Below the pieces are notes generated by a model, which saw only the letters and a program-made list of their open reading frames with translations, searched no databases and had not been told where the DNA came from. The translations under genes and the position numbers were made by a program. This document shows positions 26,840-38,745 of a stretch of 64,000 nt of DNA, piece after piece (within the stretch, counting starts at the first letter, position 1; every line of letters starts with the position of its first letter). Source of the DNA: Cavia porcellus (lineage: Eukaryota; Chordata; Mammalia; Rodentia; Caviidae); contig NW_026947490.1 of assembly GCF_034190915.1 (NCBI RefSeq), forward strand, positions 62,051,494 to 62,115,493, in the 5' to 3' direction.

Positions 26840-27510
26840 AACAGCTGTGAAGATAGTGGGATTCATTATGACGCCCATTCTGCTTGACTATTATCTACTT
26901 TTGAAGACCTATAATGTCTCCAATGTTTTGGTTTTGTTGGTTTTGTTCTTTACTGTTTTGTTCAATTTTATTATAACTAATGATATAGGCAATTCTATTA
27001 GAGATAGCGGGAGGCATTATGGTAACCATTGTTGATCACCTAGTATTATGCTTTTACATTATCTATTACGTCCACCCTTTTGATTTGACTGACTGTTCTG
27101 TTATGTCACATTTGGTTCTACTCTCTTCCAAAAAAGTAATAAGAACTGTGGGAGCAAGAAAACCCAAAATGTGTAATTATCATTGTACAAAAGAGAGGAA
27201 AAGAAAGTGCTCTAAATGATATAACTGCATGTATATTTAAGTGTATAAGATAGATAATATTACTGAGTTTTGTTGGATCATTGAACAGAACTGTTTGCAG
27301 TCTCACTGATGGAATGTCCACTTTGTAGGCTTTAATTTTGTAACTTGAACAATTGTTTCTGAGATGACAGAATGTAATTCATTAACTAGTGATTTCCTAC
27401 TGTTTATTTTTTTCTATAAATCTGTATAACTTGTACCCTTTCTCTGCTTTTTTTTTTTTTTTTTTTTTCTTTTTCTCCTTAAATAAAATTAAAAAAAAAA
27501 AGGTTAGGTA
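26840..27510 (+). mobile_element. L1 3'UTR-type repeat, copy A, with ~150-bp internal periodicity
   Basis: Two related subunits start at about 26852 (agatagtgggattcattatg) and 27002 (agatagcgggaggcattatg). The end part (gaacagaactgtttgcagtc) recurs at 30658, and it closes with a T-run and 'ccttaaataaaatt'. Because a similar block follows L1 ORF2 at 28440, I infer it is the 3'UTR of a local L1 lineage. Confidence 0.65.
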
Positions 27511-27966
27511 CAACTGACAAGCTTTTTATAAGAACTCTATTTAAAGAGTTTTATAAGAAATCTATTTAAAGGCTTTTTTGTAAGACCCTATTTAAAGAAG
27601 GACCTTTATACAAAGCGCTTTGCTTTAGGAAAAAATTAAATATTTTCTTAATGTTACTAAATACTACAGTAAATACATAAAGCATCTCATTTCATCTTTG
27701 CACTAATAATGTAAATAGTGTAAACAATTCCATTTAGTGGTTAGGTTTTCTAACCAGAGGACCAAATCCTAGCATTAAAGGAAAATATTACATAGACAAA
27801 TCATAAAAATGAGTTACTCTGGCACTGAAAAAGTACCAACCCTAACTTCATTTTACTTCCAATTGCTCTGCTTTAACAAATTTTATTACTTAGCATAGGA
27901 AAAATTGGGTAGAATTACTCAAAAACTATTTCTTATTGTTATCAACCTTTTTAAAAAAGTCATTAC

Positions 27967-28110
27967 TGGAACCAGGTGCAAGGGCATGCGCTGTAATGCT
28001 AGCGTTCAGGAGGCTACGGCAGGAGGATCACTAAGTGCAAGGCCAGCCTGGACTATTTATTAAGCTCAGGACCAATCTACACTACACAGAGAGACCCTGT
28101 CTCAAAACAA
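27967..28110 (+). repeat. B1-like SINE
   Basis: It begins ggaaccaggtgcaagggcat, has both duplication blocks in degraded form and ends ccctgtctcaaaac. Confidence 0.87.
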
Positions 28111-28394
28111 AAACAAACACACACTAAAACTTTTGAGTTATTACTGCAGATCTAACATTCAGCTCAATAATACACTAATTAATAATTTATTTGACATTAC
28201 CATTTGGAAAATAATTTTTAAAACCAGTAATTCTATCCACTGTGAAAAGAAAAGCATAGGGGTTGCAATGTCGCTCAACTTGCCAAACAGCTGCAAGGCC
28301 CTACATCCAACTGCAGAAGAAGGGCACACATAGGTGTATCCTCACATCAGAAACTGCCTGACCTTCCTCCACGTCTAAGTCTCTGCCACATAAT

Positions 28395-28945
28395 ACTCCC
28401 TCGATTCTGTAGGAAATAATTTGGTTGAAAAAAAGCAGGGGTAGCTCGCCCATAAACACAGAATGGATAAGATATTGTATTTTTATGCAATGGAGAGCTA
28501 CTCAATTATAAAGAAGTACAATACTGAGGATCTTGCAAGTAAATGAATGTAACTTGAGATCATGCTCATGGGTGAAATGGTTCAGACTCGTAAAGGTGAA
28601 CACCACGCTGTCTCTCTAGTATAAAAAGCTGAAGAAGGAGTTAGTGGGATTCAAAATGTACTATTAGATACTGGGAAAGTGATAGGGGAGAAAAGATCTA
28701 AAAAGAGGACGTGATAACAACTGTTAGTTTCCTATTATCTTATTTTGAATTCCTGTATCGTTTTCATTGTTTTGTTAGGTTTGGTGTTCTTCTGTCTAGT
28801 TTTGTTTGATTTTATGTCTGATGGTATGGGTAGCTATTTTGAAGGTAAGATATACTATGGTAGTCATTGTTGACTTCCTATTATCAGGTTTTGAAATCCT
28901 GTATCACTTCTACTATCCTGTTTGGATTGGTTTTATTCTGTTCAG
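28395..28945 (+). mobile_element. L1 ORF2 3' end plus 3'UTR-type repeat, copy B
   Basis: The part 28440-28640 has gaatggataagatattgtat and 'gcaatggagagctactcaat', the ORF2 C-terminal landmarks. It is followed by two roughly 153-bp-spaced subunits, tttcctattatcttattttg (28716) and 'cttcctattatcaggttttg' (28874). This links the periodic repeat to L1. Confidence 0.7.
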
Positions 28946-28949
28946 AGAA

Positions 28950-28988
28950 AGAATGAAAGAAAGAAAGAAAGAAAGAAAGAAAGAAAAA
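28950..28988 (+). repeat. (GAAA)n microsatellite
   Basis: Eight or nine GAAA units lie at the inner border of the right inverted-repeat arm, just before gagccccccattagt. Confidence 0.93.
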
Positions 28989-29005
28989 AGGAGCCCCCCA
29001 TTAGT

Positions 29006-29904
29006 ATATATAAAAATGCATGCATAACCAAACCAATAATTGGAAACATTAGTAGCAGCACTCACTCTGCCATACTCTGATGGAACACTGGAATACATTG
29101 ATTTTTTAAAAATTGATTAAGTTTATTGATACATTTTAAGATATACAAATGTTCATAATCATTGTACAGGATTTGTATCTGTATATGTTTTATCTTGATT
29201 TCCTCCCCTTTCTTTACCCTTTATTCTACTCCTGTTCCCTTCATTTACAAAAGCTTTGGAATACATTAAATTATAAACAGAAAAGTAAATAAATTATAAA
29301 CTGAAGAAAGTAGAGATATTTTTACTTGCAGGTGAAAGGAATTGCTTACATGTCTACAGATACTGAAAACCGGTTTTCAAAATTCTTTCTTCCTCTTTGA
29401 ATCTGGAATAATATAAGATAGGGTACCTGATAGTATTTTTCTATTGTGATTATTATGTTAAAGATTATGTTGAGGAAAAAGATAATGTTAGATAAGTTAA
29501 ATTTCAGTTAGAAATCTTTATTTTGTAACTCAGTTTCTGTGAGATGTATTTTAAAAAGTTTCTGCCTGTTGTGTGCAGTGATTTTTCTTTTGTGAGTTGT
29601 AGTTTTACATGTTTTGAACTTACGTTGTTGACTAAATATCGGGTTTACTGTCTTTATGACTACATTCATTGTCATCTAGTAACTGTTTTCATCTATCTTG
29701 TGCTCTTCTGTATTCTTTCAGATATTTTTTTCATTTCAGTTTTCCTTTGGACTTTTGAGGGGGTTTTGCGCTGTGTGTGTAAGTATTAAACTTCTTATTG
29801 TAAACTGAAACATAGACACACAGAGCCGTGTGGCACTCACGTTAATGAATGATTATAAGATGCATACCCTTGTAGCTGCCACCCAGATCAAGAAATAGAA
29901 AAAT
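29006..29904 (-). repeat. Right arm of large inverted repeat
   Basis: It is the reverse complement of 24387-25279, with net 6 extra bases. Differences I can see: an extra 4 bases near 29288 (aaataaat), an extra 2 bases near 29688, and single substitutions near 29184, 29726 and 29828. Immediately inside the arm, the minus strand reads actaatggggggct, resembling the start of the ID found at the same point in the left arm. Confidence 0.95.
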
Positions 29905-30181
29905 TTCTATGATTTGTTTTTCCCTATAATACAGAGAGGATAGATATACATGTAGAAATTCACGCATGAGAAGATTTTTTTAAAAAACTATTTATGGGAA
30001 CAGATTATATAATGCAAGATGTAATGAACAGATACTCTGAAGAAAAAGAGACACTAAGAAACCCAATGCTAATTTTGTAGCATTATAATATAAAATCTAG
30101 CAATACTATTATTCACTGATCAGAGTGATATTAGTCTAGTCTCTTATGTTCAATGTCAGCATATGCAAAGATAAGGACAGT

Positions 30182-30291
30182 TGGGGCTGGGGATTTAGCG
30201 CAGTAGCATAAGCACCTGCCTTGCAAGCAGGCAGTCGTGAGTTCGATCCCCAGTACCGATAAAAAAGAAAAAGACAAAAAAAAAAAAAAAA
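30182..30291 (+). repeat. Young ID SINE with 14-bp target duplication
   Basis: The site aaagataaggacag is at 30167-30180 and 30292-30305, and the tail includes gataaaaaagaaaaagac with an A-run. Confidence 0.95.
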
Positions 30292-30305
30292 AAAGATAAG
30301 GACAG

Positions 30306-30745
30306 CTACTACGAAGAGAATAAGAGATGCGATGCTAGTTATTATTGACTTCCCCAATGTCAGATCTTGAAGACCTAAAAAGCCTTCATCATCCTGTAAT
30401 GATTTGATTAGTTCTATAATATGCAGTATGTATTTAATGTGTGTGAAGATGGGGACAACTATTTGGAAGAAACTATAGACAATTAGATAGACAGTGAAGA
30501 TCTCCAGTGGACTTGCTTTGAAATCTGTATTTCTTTAAATTCTTTTTTTTTTAACTGTTTTGTTCTGTTTTGATATGTTTAATCTTACCCTTTTTAAGAT
30601 ATAAAACAAGTGTGTAGGACTGATAACCGTATTATTAAGGTTTTGTTAGATCATTGAGCAGAACTGTTTGCAGTGTCACTATTTCAATGTCATTTTACAT
30701 ACTTTAATTTTGTAACTTGAACAGCTGTAATACAGAATTACAGAA
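30306..30745 (+). mobile_element. L1 3'UTR-type repeat, copy C
   Basis: It shares 'ttattgacttccccaatgtc' with copy B and 'gagcagaactgtttgcagtg' with copy A, in the same orientation. It ends tttaattttgtaacttgaac, as copy A does. Confidence 0.6.
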
Positions 30746-30746
30746 A

Positions 30747-30795
30747 GAGGGTCGTGAGTTCAATCCCCAGTACCGGAAAAAAAGAAAAAAAAGAG
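30747..30795 (+). repeat. ID 3' fragment
   Basis: Only gggtcgtgagttcaatcccc and 'agtaccgg' plus an A-rich tail remain. Confidence 0.75.
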
Positions 30796-32142
30796 TCTGG
30801 GGGTCCAAGCCAACACAGTAAGAGGAACACACACTAAGGAGGAACAAGAATCATCACTACTTACAGACTGGGATAGCTTAAATAGAAAACCCAGAAATAC
30901 AAATATTAGAAGCAGAATCAGATAACGGTGCTGAAAAAGATTTGTATACAAGAGCCAGCTGCATTTCTCTGCACTAGCAGAAAACAGAACAGGAAAATAT
31001 ACAGAGCACATTCTCTGTAATATTATCAGAGGATATGAAATCTCTTCAAAGAAAAACCAACAGAAATACTGTTAGGAGATCAAAGAAAGATGACCGACAC
31101 ATGGCTGTGACATGCTTATGGGTAAGAAGACCTAATCCCATGAAGAGGCACATGCTCTCCAAACGAGCAGATTCAGTGTGGTTTCAATCACTTTATTACT
31201 GCCTTTCTGTTTTTAGAAACAATGGAATCACTGAAGCAGCCAGGAAAACTTTATTATCAAATTAGTGACTGCTATCGTCCTCTTTCCATTGCTGTACCCC
31301 TTTTCTAGTATGTGTGCACATGTGCATGTATGTGCTTTGCCCAGCACTATTAATCACACAGTAAGCACAAGGCTCTGACAGATCACTCTTCTCTTAAAGA
31401 GTCTGTACTTGTGTCTTGAGGAAGAATGCAGTTCCAGAGGGAATGGCTATTCACTGGTTGGATAATTCCTATAAGATCATCTAGCACTGAAAACTTCACC
31501 ACGCTTACACTTGTGTGACTTAGTCCCTTCAACTCCCTAACACTCAAGTTTAAGAATTGTTTAGGCCAGTGCTGACCCAGGATGTCCTACTCTGGACTAC
31601 ACCGGAAAACTTTCTGCATTGGAAACTGTAGTCACACAGTAATCCGGCTGAGTCAGCTGCTCTGAGCCAAGGGTACAGCAAGGTCACCTGTGTCCCATAC
31701 CCTGACCCTTACCTCCCAAGAACACCTAAGTTATGGAGAATGACATTGAAGCAAAGAGGCAGCCAGCTACCCAGAAGAAACTGCTGTCTGACAGGCAGTC
31801 TTCCTCCTTAAACAGAGGGCACTCGAACCATTCACAGTGCTTCCTGGTAGGTCTCAGAGACTTCAGAATGAAAAAGCAACACGATGCTGTGCCTTCCTCA
31901 GGTAAATGTGCTTCAATACAACAAGTAAATAAGACTCATCTGCTAGGCAGATGAAGATGTATGTAAAGATCAAAGACATGCCAGAATGTTTAAAAAGAAA
32001 AGAGTATAAGACCACTTCAAAATTCTAGCATTATTAAAAATGAGGCTCTTTACACTAAATCAAGAGCCAGGTCAACAGTCACCGGTTAACAAAGCCACCC
32101 AGCACACCCGGGACAGAGCAGACCAGCACACAGCAGAACTTA

Positions 32143-32289
<147 letters not shown>

Positions 32290-32361
32290 TTAAAGTACAA
32301 AATATTCATCAAAAAATTAATTTAAAAAAATCTATAACACTTCAAGTTTGTTTGTTGTTGT

Positions 32362-32515
32362 TGCTGTTGTTTAAGTTTTCTGAGACAGGGTCTCACCATG
32401 TAGTTCAGACTGGTCTTAAACTCACTAGCCCAGGCAGGCCCTGAATTTGTGGCACTCCTCCAGCCTCAGTCTCCCAAGTGCTGGGATTACAGGTGTGCAC
32501 CACACCTAGCGACAC
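32362..32515 (-). repeat. B1-like SINE
   Basis: The plus strand reads gagacagggtctcaccatgt, then cccaagtgctgggattacag and ends ccacacctagc. Confidence 0.92.
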
Positions 32516-32574
32516 TTCAAGATTCAAATGAAAACTGAAGAAAAATCAACTTCTGATTTAAAATGGCAATGACA

Positions 32575-32693
32575 GGGGCTGGGGATTTAGCTCAGTGGCA
32601 TAAGCGCCTGCCTTACAAGCAGGCAGTCATGAGTTCGATCCCCGGTACCAATTAAAGGAAAAAGGCAAAAAAAAAAAAAATAAATAAATAAAT
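32575..32693 (+). repeat. Young ID SINE with target duplication
   Basis: The flanks aaatggcaatgac are at 32561-32573 and 32694-32706. A third copy of the same target lies at about 32738-32750. The tail is 'ccaattaaaggaaaaaggc', a variant of the young signature. Confidence 0.94.
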
Positions 32694-33029
32694 AAAATGG
32701 CAATGACTTTAGAAAACTTTGCTTAAAAAAATAAAATAAAATGGCAATGACATCCCAGGTTTTTGCAAAGGGAGGCATTAACATTAATTAATAAAATTAA
32801 TTACAGAAATATCTGACTTTTATAAAAATGTTTATCTACTGTTAAGTGTGCTGCATAATGGATAGGCTATAGAAGCCAAGACACTAATAGAAACTAAGGA
32901 TTTTAGCTAAATAAAATACTTTGATTTGGCTGTTGGCTGATTTTCAAAATTACAACATATCTGACACAAACATAAACACTACGAAGGTTAAATTACAGAG
33001 CAACACATCCCTATGCTTACAACCTAGTG

Positions 33030-33420
33030 TAAGAATTCCACTTCCCCATTCCCCTGCCCTGTACGTTCCACTCCTCCCTCACAGGTCATCTCCATCCTGA
33101 ATTTTAGGTTAAATTATTCCCTGTGTATAATACTTCTAACAAATGCGTGTGCATGCTCAGGCAATAGCTTACATTCACCATTTGTGATCTGATAACAAAG
33201 TCATGTATATCTTCCTACATCTGATTCAAAACTAAACTGTTACTGAACCCCACCAAAATGAAACACACGGTCACAGCTCAATCACTAACACTGCTCTGTG
33301 GGATCCTATTACGAGTTCACCATGATTTCCTTGCTGTTGATGTGTGCTTAGGATTCTAGTTTCCTGCTATAGAATACTGCTGCTATTCTTGTGTTTCCCG
33401 GCCCACAATCACAAGAGACT
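33030..33420 (-). mobile_element. Possible old L1 fragment (antisense)
   Basis: A 'cccattcccctgccctgtac' start and 'caaatgcgtgtgcatgctc' further on resemble reversed L1M sequence. Divergence makes this tentative. Confidence 0.35.
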
Positions 33421-33589
33421 CCTGTTACACAGCTCCAGGTTGAGGGGCCAGGTTCAAGCCACGAACACAAGCAGCTTTACCACACTGAGCTAAATGATTC
33501 TGCAGCTCCACCCTGACAGTGACGGATGAGAATTTCATGGCCCTCATCTTTGACAACAGGTACTCCCACGTCTCACTCAAACTCTGTTG

Positions 33590-34130
33590 GTCTATTGAAT
33601 GTGAAATGATGTCTCCTTGAGATTTTAACTGACTTTTCTTACATGAAGCTAGGCGTCTTTTTACGTTTATTATCCATCCTATATTCTCCTGTAAAATATC
33701 CATCCATTATTTTGTTCATTATTCTGTTAAAGTTTGACTCATTCTTAATGAAACAGAGGAGTTCTTCACTGGCTGTGGAAATTCATTCCTTGACTGTCAC
33801 AAACTATGGTCTGATATACCCAACTTTTCAGTTTATTCCTTGTATGTTTCATAATACGTATTTGAATGTGCTCTGATTTATTCATCTCCTCCTCCAGTTT
33901 GCATGTGTCTTTTAAGAAACTCTTCCCTGTCCAGAAGTCAGAAATACACATATATACGTGTCTCTCCTTTGCTTTCCAGAGTGACACTTTAAGCTTCAGT
34001 AGTTTTCCCATGCAGAATATCAGTTATTGTAGCACCAAACCCTATTTTTGGCTTGACTCTTCTCTGTTCCCAACCTAATCACATCAGTTGTTTCTAGCCT
34101 CTCTACTCTACTTCCTTAGGTAACATTTTT
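33590..34130 (-). mobile_element. Possible old L1 fragment (antisense)
   Basis: T-rich plus-strand text such as gagattttaactgacttttc has the style of reversed ORF2 3' sequence. No landmark is decisive. Confidence 0.35.
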
Positions 34131-34439
34131 CTGATCCACTGCTAAGCACTTTTACAGTTAAGTAGCAGCAAGCGTGTTCCCACAAAGGCCACACTTATTT
34201 TGCTTTGTTTTCCTTGTAAATACCATGGTCAGGGGATAAGTAACTGTAGAGTGGATTGGGATTTTGTACCCCTGGAGAGAAACAGGTAAAGTCTTTGTGA
34301 AAGGCACAGCAGCAGAGCTATCAGAACTCAGGATGCACTTTGACACACACACTCCACCCAGGACCATTCTTCACAGGCATCTGTTCCCATACCAGAAGAC
34401 AAAAGACTTTCTTTATGGTGTCATACAGCAGTCACTCCA

Positions 34440-34545
34440 TTAGCGTAAGATTTTTCTCTATTTTACTTACTGCTGTATTCTCGCCTCATAGAACAGTGCC
34501 TGATACTAGTTGAAAAATATTTAATGAGTAACCAAATGAACAAAG
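34440..34545 (+). mobile_element. L2-like 3' end
   Basis: It has 'catagaacagtgcctgatac' followed by 'aaatatttaatgagtaacca', close to the well-known L2 ending (cagtgcctggcacatagtag...aataaatatttg). Confidence 0.65.
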
Positions 34546-34689
34546 ATGTTTACCATGTGCTGTCTTAATATTAAGGAGTAGCTTAAAGCTCTTGCAAAAG
34601 TAGTATATAGGCATACTGAAAGAAAGCAAAAAGGCAAGAAACACAGGCTGTAGGTCCTTCTGAATGGTCTAATACCACTGTTTAGGACA

Positions 34690-34832
34690 TATGAGCATGT
34701 CGTGTTGGTGCACACCTAGAACTGCAGCACTGGGGTGGCTCAGGCAAGAGGATCACCATGGTCAAGGCCAGCATGGGTTACATAATGAGTTCAAGGCCGG
34801 CCTGAATTATATAGTGAAACTGGTCTAAAAAA
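34690..34832 (+). repeat. B1-like SINE
   Basis: It starts tgagcatgtcgtgttggtgc and has both duplication blocks (caaggccagcatgggttaca, caaggccggcctgaattata). Confidence 0.88.
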
Positions 34833-34867
34833 TAAATAAACAATAAAAAATATAAATTAACATCAGA

Positions 34868-35018
34868 AGTATAATATGTGGTGCACAGTGGTGCACATCT
34901 GTAATCCCAGCACTCAGGAGACTGACGCAAGAGAATCACTGCGAGTTTGAGACCAGTGTGAGTTATAAAGTGAGTTCAAGGCCAGCCTGAACTGCACAGC
35001 AAAATCCTGTGTTAAAGA

Positions 35019-35072
<54 letters not shown>
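34868..35072 (+). repeat. B1-like SINE with long pure A tail
   Basis: The B1 has both duplication blocks and is followed by about 52 uninterrupted A bases (35021-35072). A tail this long and pure suggests a recent insertion or microsatellite growth. Confidence 0.93.
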
Positions 35073-35074
<2 letters not shown>

Positions 35075-35529
35075 TAATGCTGTGTGTACATATAATATTT
35101 ACATGCAAAAGCACACGTTAAGTTCAGGAATGCTACAAACTGAATTATTTCCAGAGATGATCTCTTAGAAGAGAAGGGAACTTGATGGTGCTGGTATAGA
35201 GGGAAAGTTTTAAGCAAAATATTCACTTATAATTCCATTAATAAAAAGCTACTACCAATTGATTTTTTTCTCCAGTGATCTTTCTATGTCCTTTTATTTC
35301 TACAGTTTATTGTATTAAACATAATGTATCAAAATTTTTTCTAAACCATCTTCTCCTTCGTTACAATTTTTGTGAACCACTTTCTATTTTTTCATTTGCC
35401 TACCTATCTAACAAAATCATACTATCTACCAATCTTGCTCAATGCATGATTTTTACTGTTGGATGTGTGAACTTCAATCATTCACCTGTTAGTTGAAATA
35501 TTTTAACAATGAATGCAACAGATACTTTT

Positions 35530-35644
35530 TTTATTTGTTTGTTTGTTTTTGTCTTTTTCCTTTTTTATCAGTACCGGGGATCGAACTCATGACTGCCTGC
35601 TTGCAAGGCAGGTGCTTATGCCGCTGAGCTAAATCCCCAGCCCC
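35530..35644 (-). repeat. Young ID SINE with 15-bp target duplication
   Basis: The duplicates gcaacagatactttt are at 35515-35529 and 35645-35659, with the minus-strand tail gataaaaaaggaaaaagac. Confidence 0.96.
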
Positions 35645-35869
35645 GCAACAGATACTTTTAAACATGTAAGCCTTTTCTCCCTTATTATTCTCCAAGTACA
35701 GGTTACGAGACATGTGATTTCTTAGATAAAAGGTATTCAACATTTTAAGGTCTACGGAAGGACACTGATCAATTTCTTTGCAAAAGAAATACATAATTCC
35801 TCCTAATGCTGCATCTTGGGTGTTTATCTCCATCATTAAAGTGCATCACAATTTAGCATGAATTTCTGT

Positions 35870-35985
35870 AATGAAGTGACATCCGTTCTCCTTCCCTACA
35901 ACCTTCACTAGGCCAGGCACTTCCTGCCTGTCTGTCACTGAATGCCCAGTGCCTGTCATTCAATATGTACTAACTAAACTTGTAC
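35870..35985 (+). mobile_element. L2-like 3' fragment
   Basis: 'gaatgcccagtgcctgtcat' followed by 'tcaatatgtactaact' fits a diverged L2 ending. Confidence 0.5.
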
Positions 35986-36787
35986 AGGAACATTTCAACA
36001 TCACCATACACAGTTTTCCACAACTAAATCTGCATACTATCTCAAGAACTAGGATGAATCATTTCAACTGAGTAATTTACTATCTTACTGCTCTTTAATT
36101 ACTAAATTATACCTGTAGAAATGGTTGTATTAGATGTTCTCTATCATTTAATAATATATTTGTGGACTAAAAGATGTAAGTACGGTATAAAATCAGCCAA
36201 TTATGTTAAACTAGCATATCTGCCTTTATTGTGTTTGTCTTTAGCCTGGATAGAAAGGCCTTTAAAACTGATTTTTTTTAAGAAAGCATCTAAATGCATT
36301 TTGTTTTGGTACTGTATTCATTCAATAAAGTATTTAATTAGTGCTAAGTGCTAACTGGACCCTGTTGCTAACCCCCAGCAAGCAATCATATTCTAGGTAG
36401 GGTTAAACCCCCAGTAAAATTGCCATATTGCACATGTCTTAAAGAAGTTTGAATGTTAAATTGTATATTCACTTTTAAAAAAATTATTAAGTTATCATAA
36501 ATTTATTAGACCCATAAATTTCCTCTTTTCACCTCTTTGTCTTTTCTACTTTTTTACCATAGGAGTCTCAGTGTTTTCTAAATAATTTTTATGAATTTTT
36601 TCCCCAAACTATAGAATCACTGACCCATTCATTCATCCACCATAAATTTAATTACTAAACTAGTGACTCTCACATCCTTTCTGTTCTGCTGATATCTAAA
36701 GACTCAGGAAACTTTTAAGGTGCTCACTTTTCCAACAATTTATTAAGATGATCAATTTTGTGTCCTTAAAAAAGTTGAAACAAACTA

Positions 36788-37027
<240 letters not shown>

Positions 37028-37841
37028 TTATTAACTACACAACAGCTCAGTAATGAACCACTTAGCGGCTCACTCTGAGGGTCCCTCAGGCAGTGCGTTT
37101 GTTTACATGTGGACTGTGCTGACCATTAGTTGCACAGTGTCCTACCAACCCATCCATTCTTGTTGACAAGAGATACACTTGTACATCTGTTTATTAGTGT
37201 TATATTGACTATTTTTTGCATGCTTCACTTAGAATATTGTATTTGTCTTTGACATCTGTTTCTAGTGAAATCTAATAAGTTTGGTTATTTTCTTTGACTA
37301 ATCTGTATTTCTTTTCTTTTCTTTTTTTAAATTTTATTTTCAAAAAAATAAACCATAATTTTGTGCTAGAATCCATAAAAACTCTTAATGTAAGTACATT
37401 AGATATACTTTTTTTACTTCTCCAGAACTCAGTGATTTTCCTTTACAATACAAAACAGACAGGCCTGGGACACTGAGACCGCTTAGGAAGAAAATGGCAA
37501 GGGGGGACAAGAGAAAGAACTGCAAATGGGAGAAATGTTAGCAGATCAGAAAAGCCTGTGCTACGAAATGGAAAGACAAAAAAGACCTCCTTATCGTCAA
37601 CTATTCATAACACAGAAACAAGAGCTTGAACTTGGAGAAAGGAAACTAAAGCATTCCAGCAGTGTGTCATGATTGTAATAACTCTATAGATGGTGTTGAC
37701 AGGGGTGACCAACAGCAAAAAAGCATCCTGCAATCAAAAACCAAAGAAAAGCATATGAGTATGAAATATGCGTACATTTTCTGACCAAACAATATGGAAC
37801 TTGTTATTTTTCCAAAACAAGAGAGTTCAAAAAGTCATTTG

Positions 37842-37980
37842 CACCAGGTGTGGAGGCACACATCTGTAATCTCAGTTCCAGGGAGGCTGAGGCAGGAGGA
37901 CTGCCACAAGTTTTAGACCAACCTGGGCTACATAAGTGAATTTAAGCCAGCCTGCACTACCTAGTGAGACTGCCTTTTTT
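37842..37980 (+). repeat. B1-like SINE
   Basis: It begins gcaccaggtgtggaggcaca. A 'aaaaagtcattt' sequence is present at 37830 and again at 37981, consistent with a target duplication. Confidence 0.9.
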
Positions 37981-38597
37981 AAAAAGTCATTTACAATTTA
38001 AATTAGGTCTAATGGACTGAATAACTGATGACACACAAATCAGGCTGTCCATCATCAACATCTTCCCCATTCCATTTAGTGGGAAGACAGTTCACTGAAA
38101 TTAATACCGTCCACAGGAAAAAAAGGAAAGGCCAACATGGTAGTATAAAATGTGTGTTCAAAGAAAGACAATAATGTGAAAAGAACTCAGAAAAAGGCTA
38201 GATACTACAAGTACTACTGTCCAGACTGTAACATTGTGTTGTGTATCGAATGTTTTAAGATATACCAAACACAGAAAATTTACTGAATTTGATAAAATTG
38301 TCATTTTTATATATTCTAAAAATTAATACAAATATGCAATGTTTGTTCCTTATATATTTAAATAATTGAATTGGCAATTCCAAATGAAACTAGTTATATA
38401 AAAATTAGAGATACAATTTAAACATTAAATTATTAGCTTAACATCTCTCTGCAAGGACCTCAGAGAAAAATGAGTAAAACCTTTAAAGTAGAAAAAAGTA
38501 CTATTATCAGTCACACAAAGATGGGAGATTTTACACTAAAAATCACTGATACCTTTATATTCCTTGTATGCTTATTCAAGGGTCAGACCTAAACTGC

Positions 38598-38745
38598 CAG
38601 GCAAAATGGTAGTGTCTGTCTGCCTAATAATCCTAGCTCTTGGGAGGCTGAGGCAGGAGGAGCACTATGACTTTGAGGCCAGCCTGGGATACATAATGAG
38701 TTCAAAGCCAGCCTGAACTACATAGTGACACCTTGCTCAAAAGGA
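38598..38745 (+). repeat. B1-like SINE
   Basis: It has both duplication blocks (gaggccagcctgggatacat, caaagccagcctgaactaca). A degraded ID (38756-38815) follows. Confidence 0.9.
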
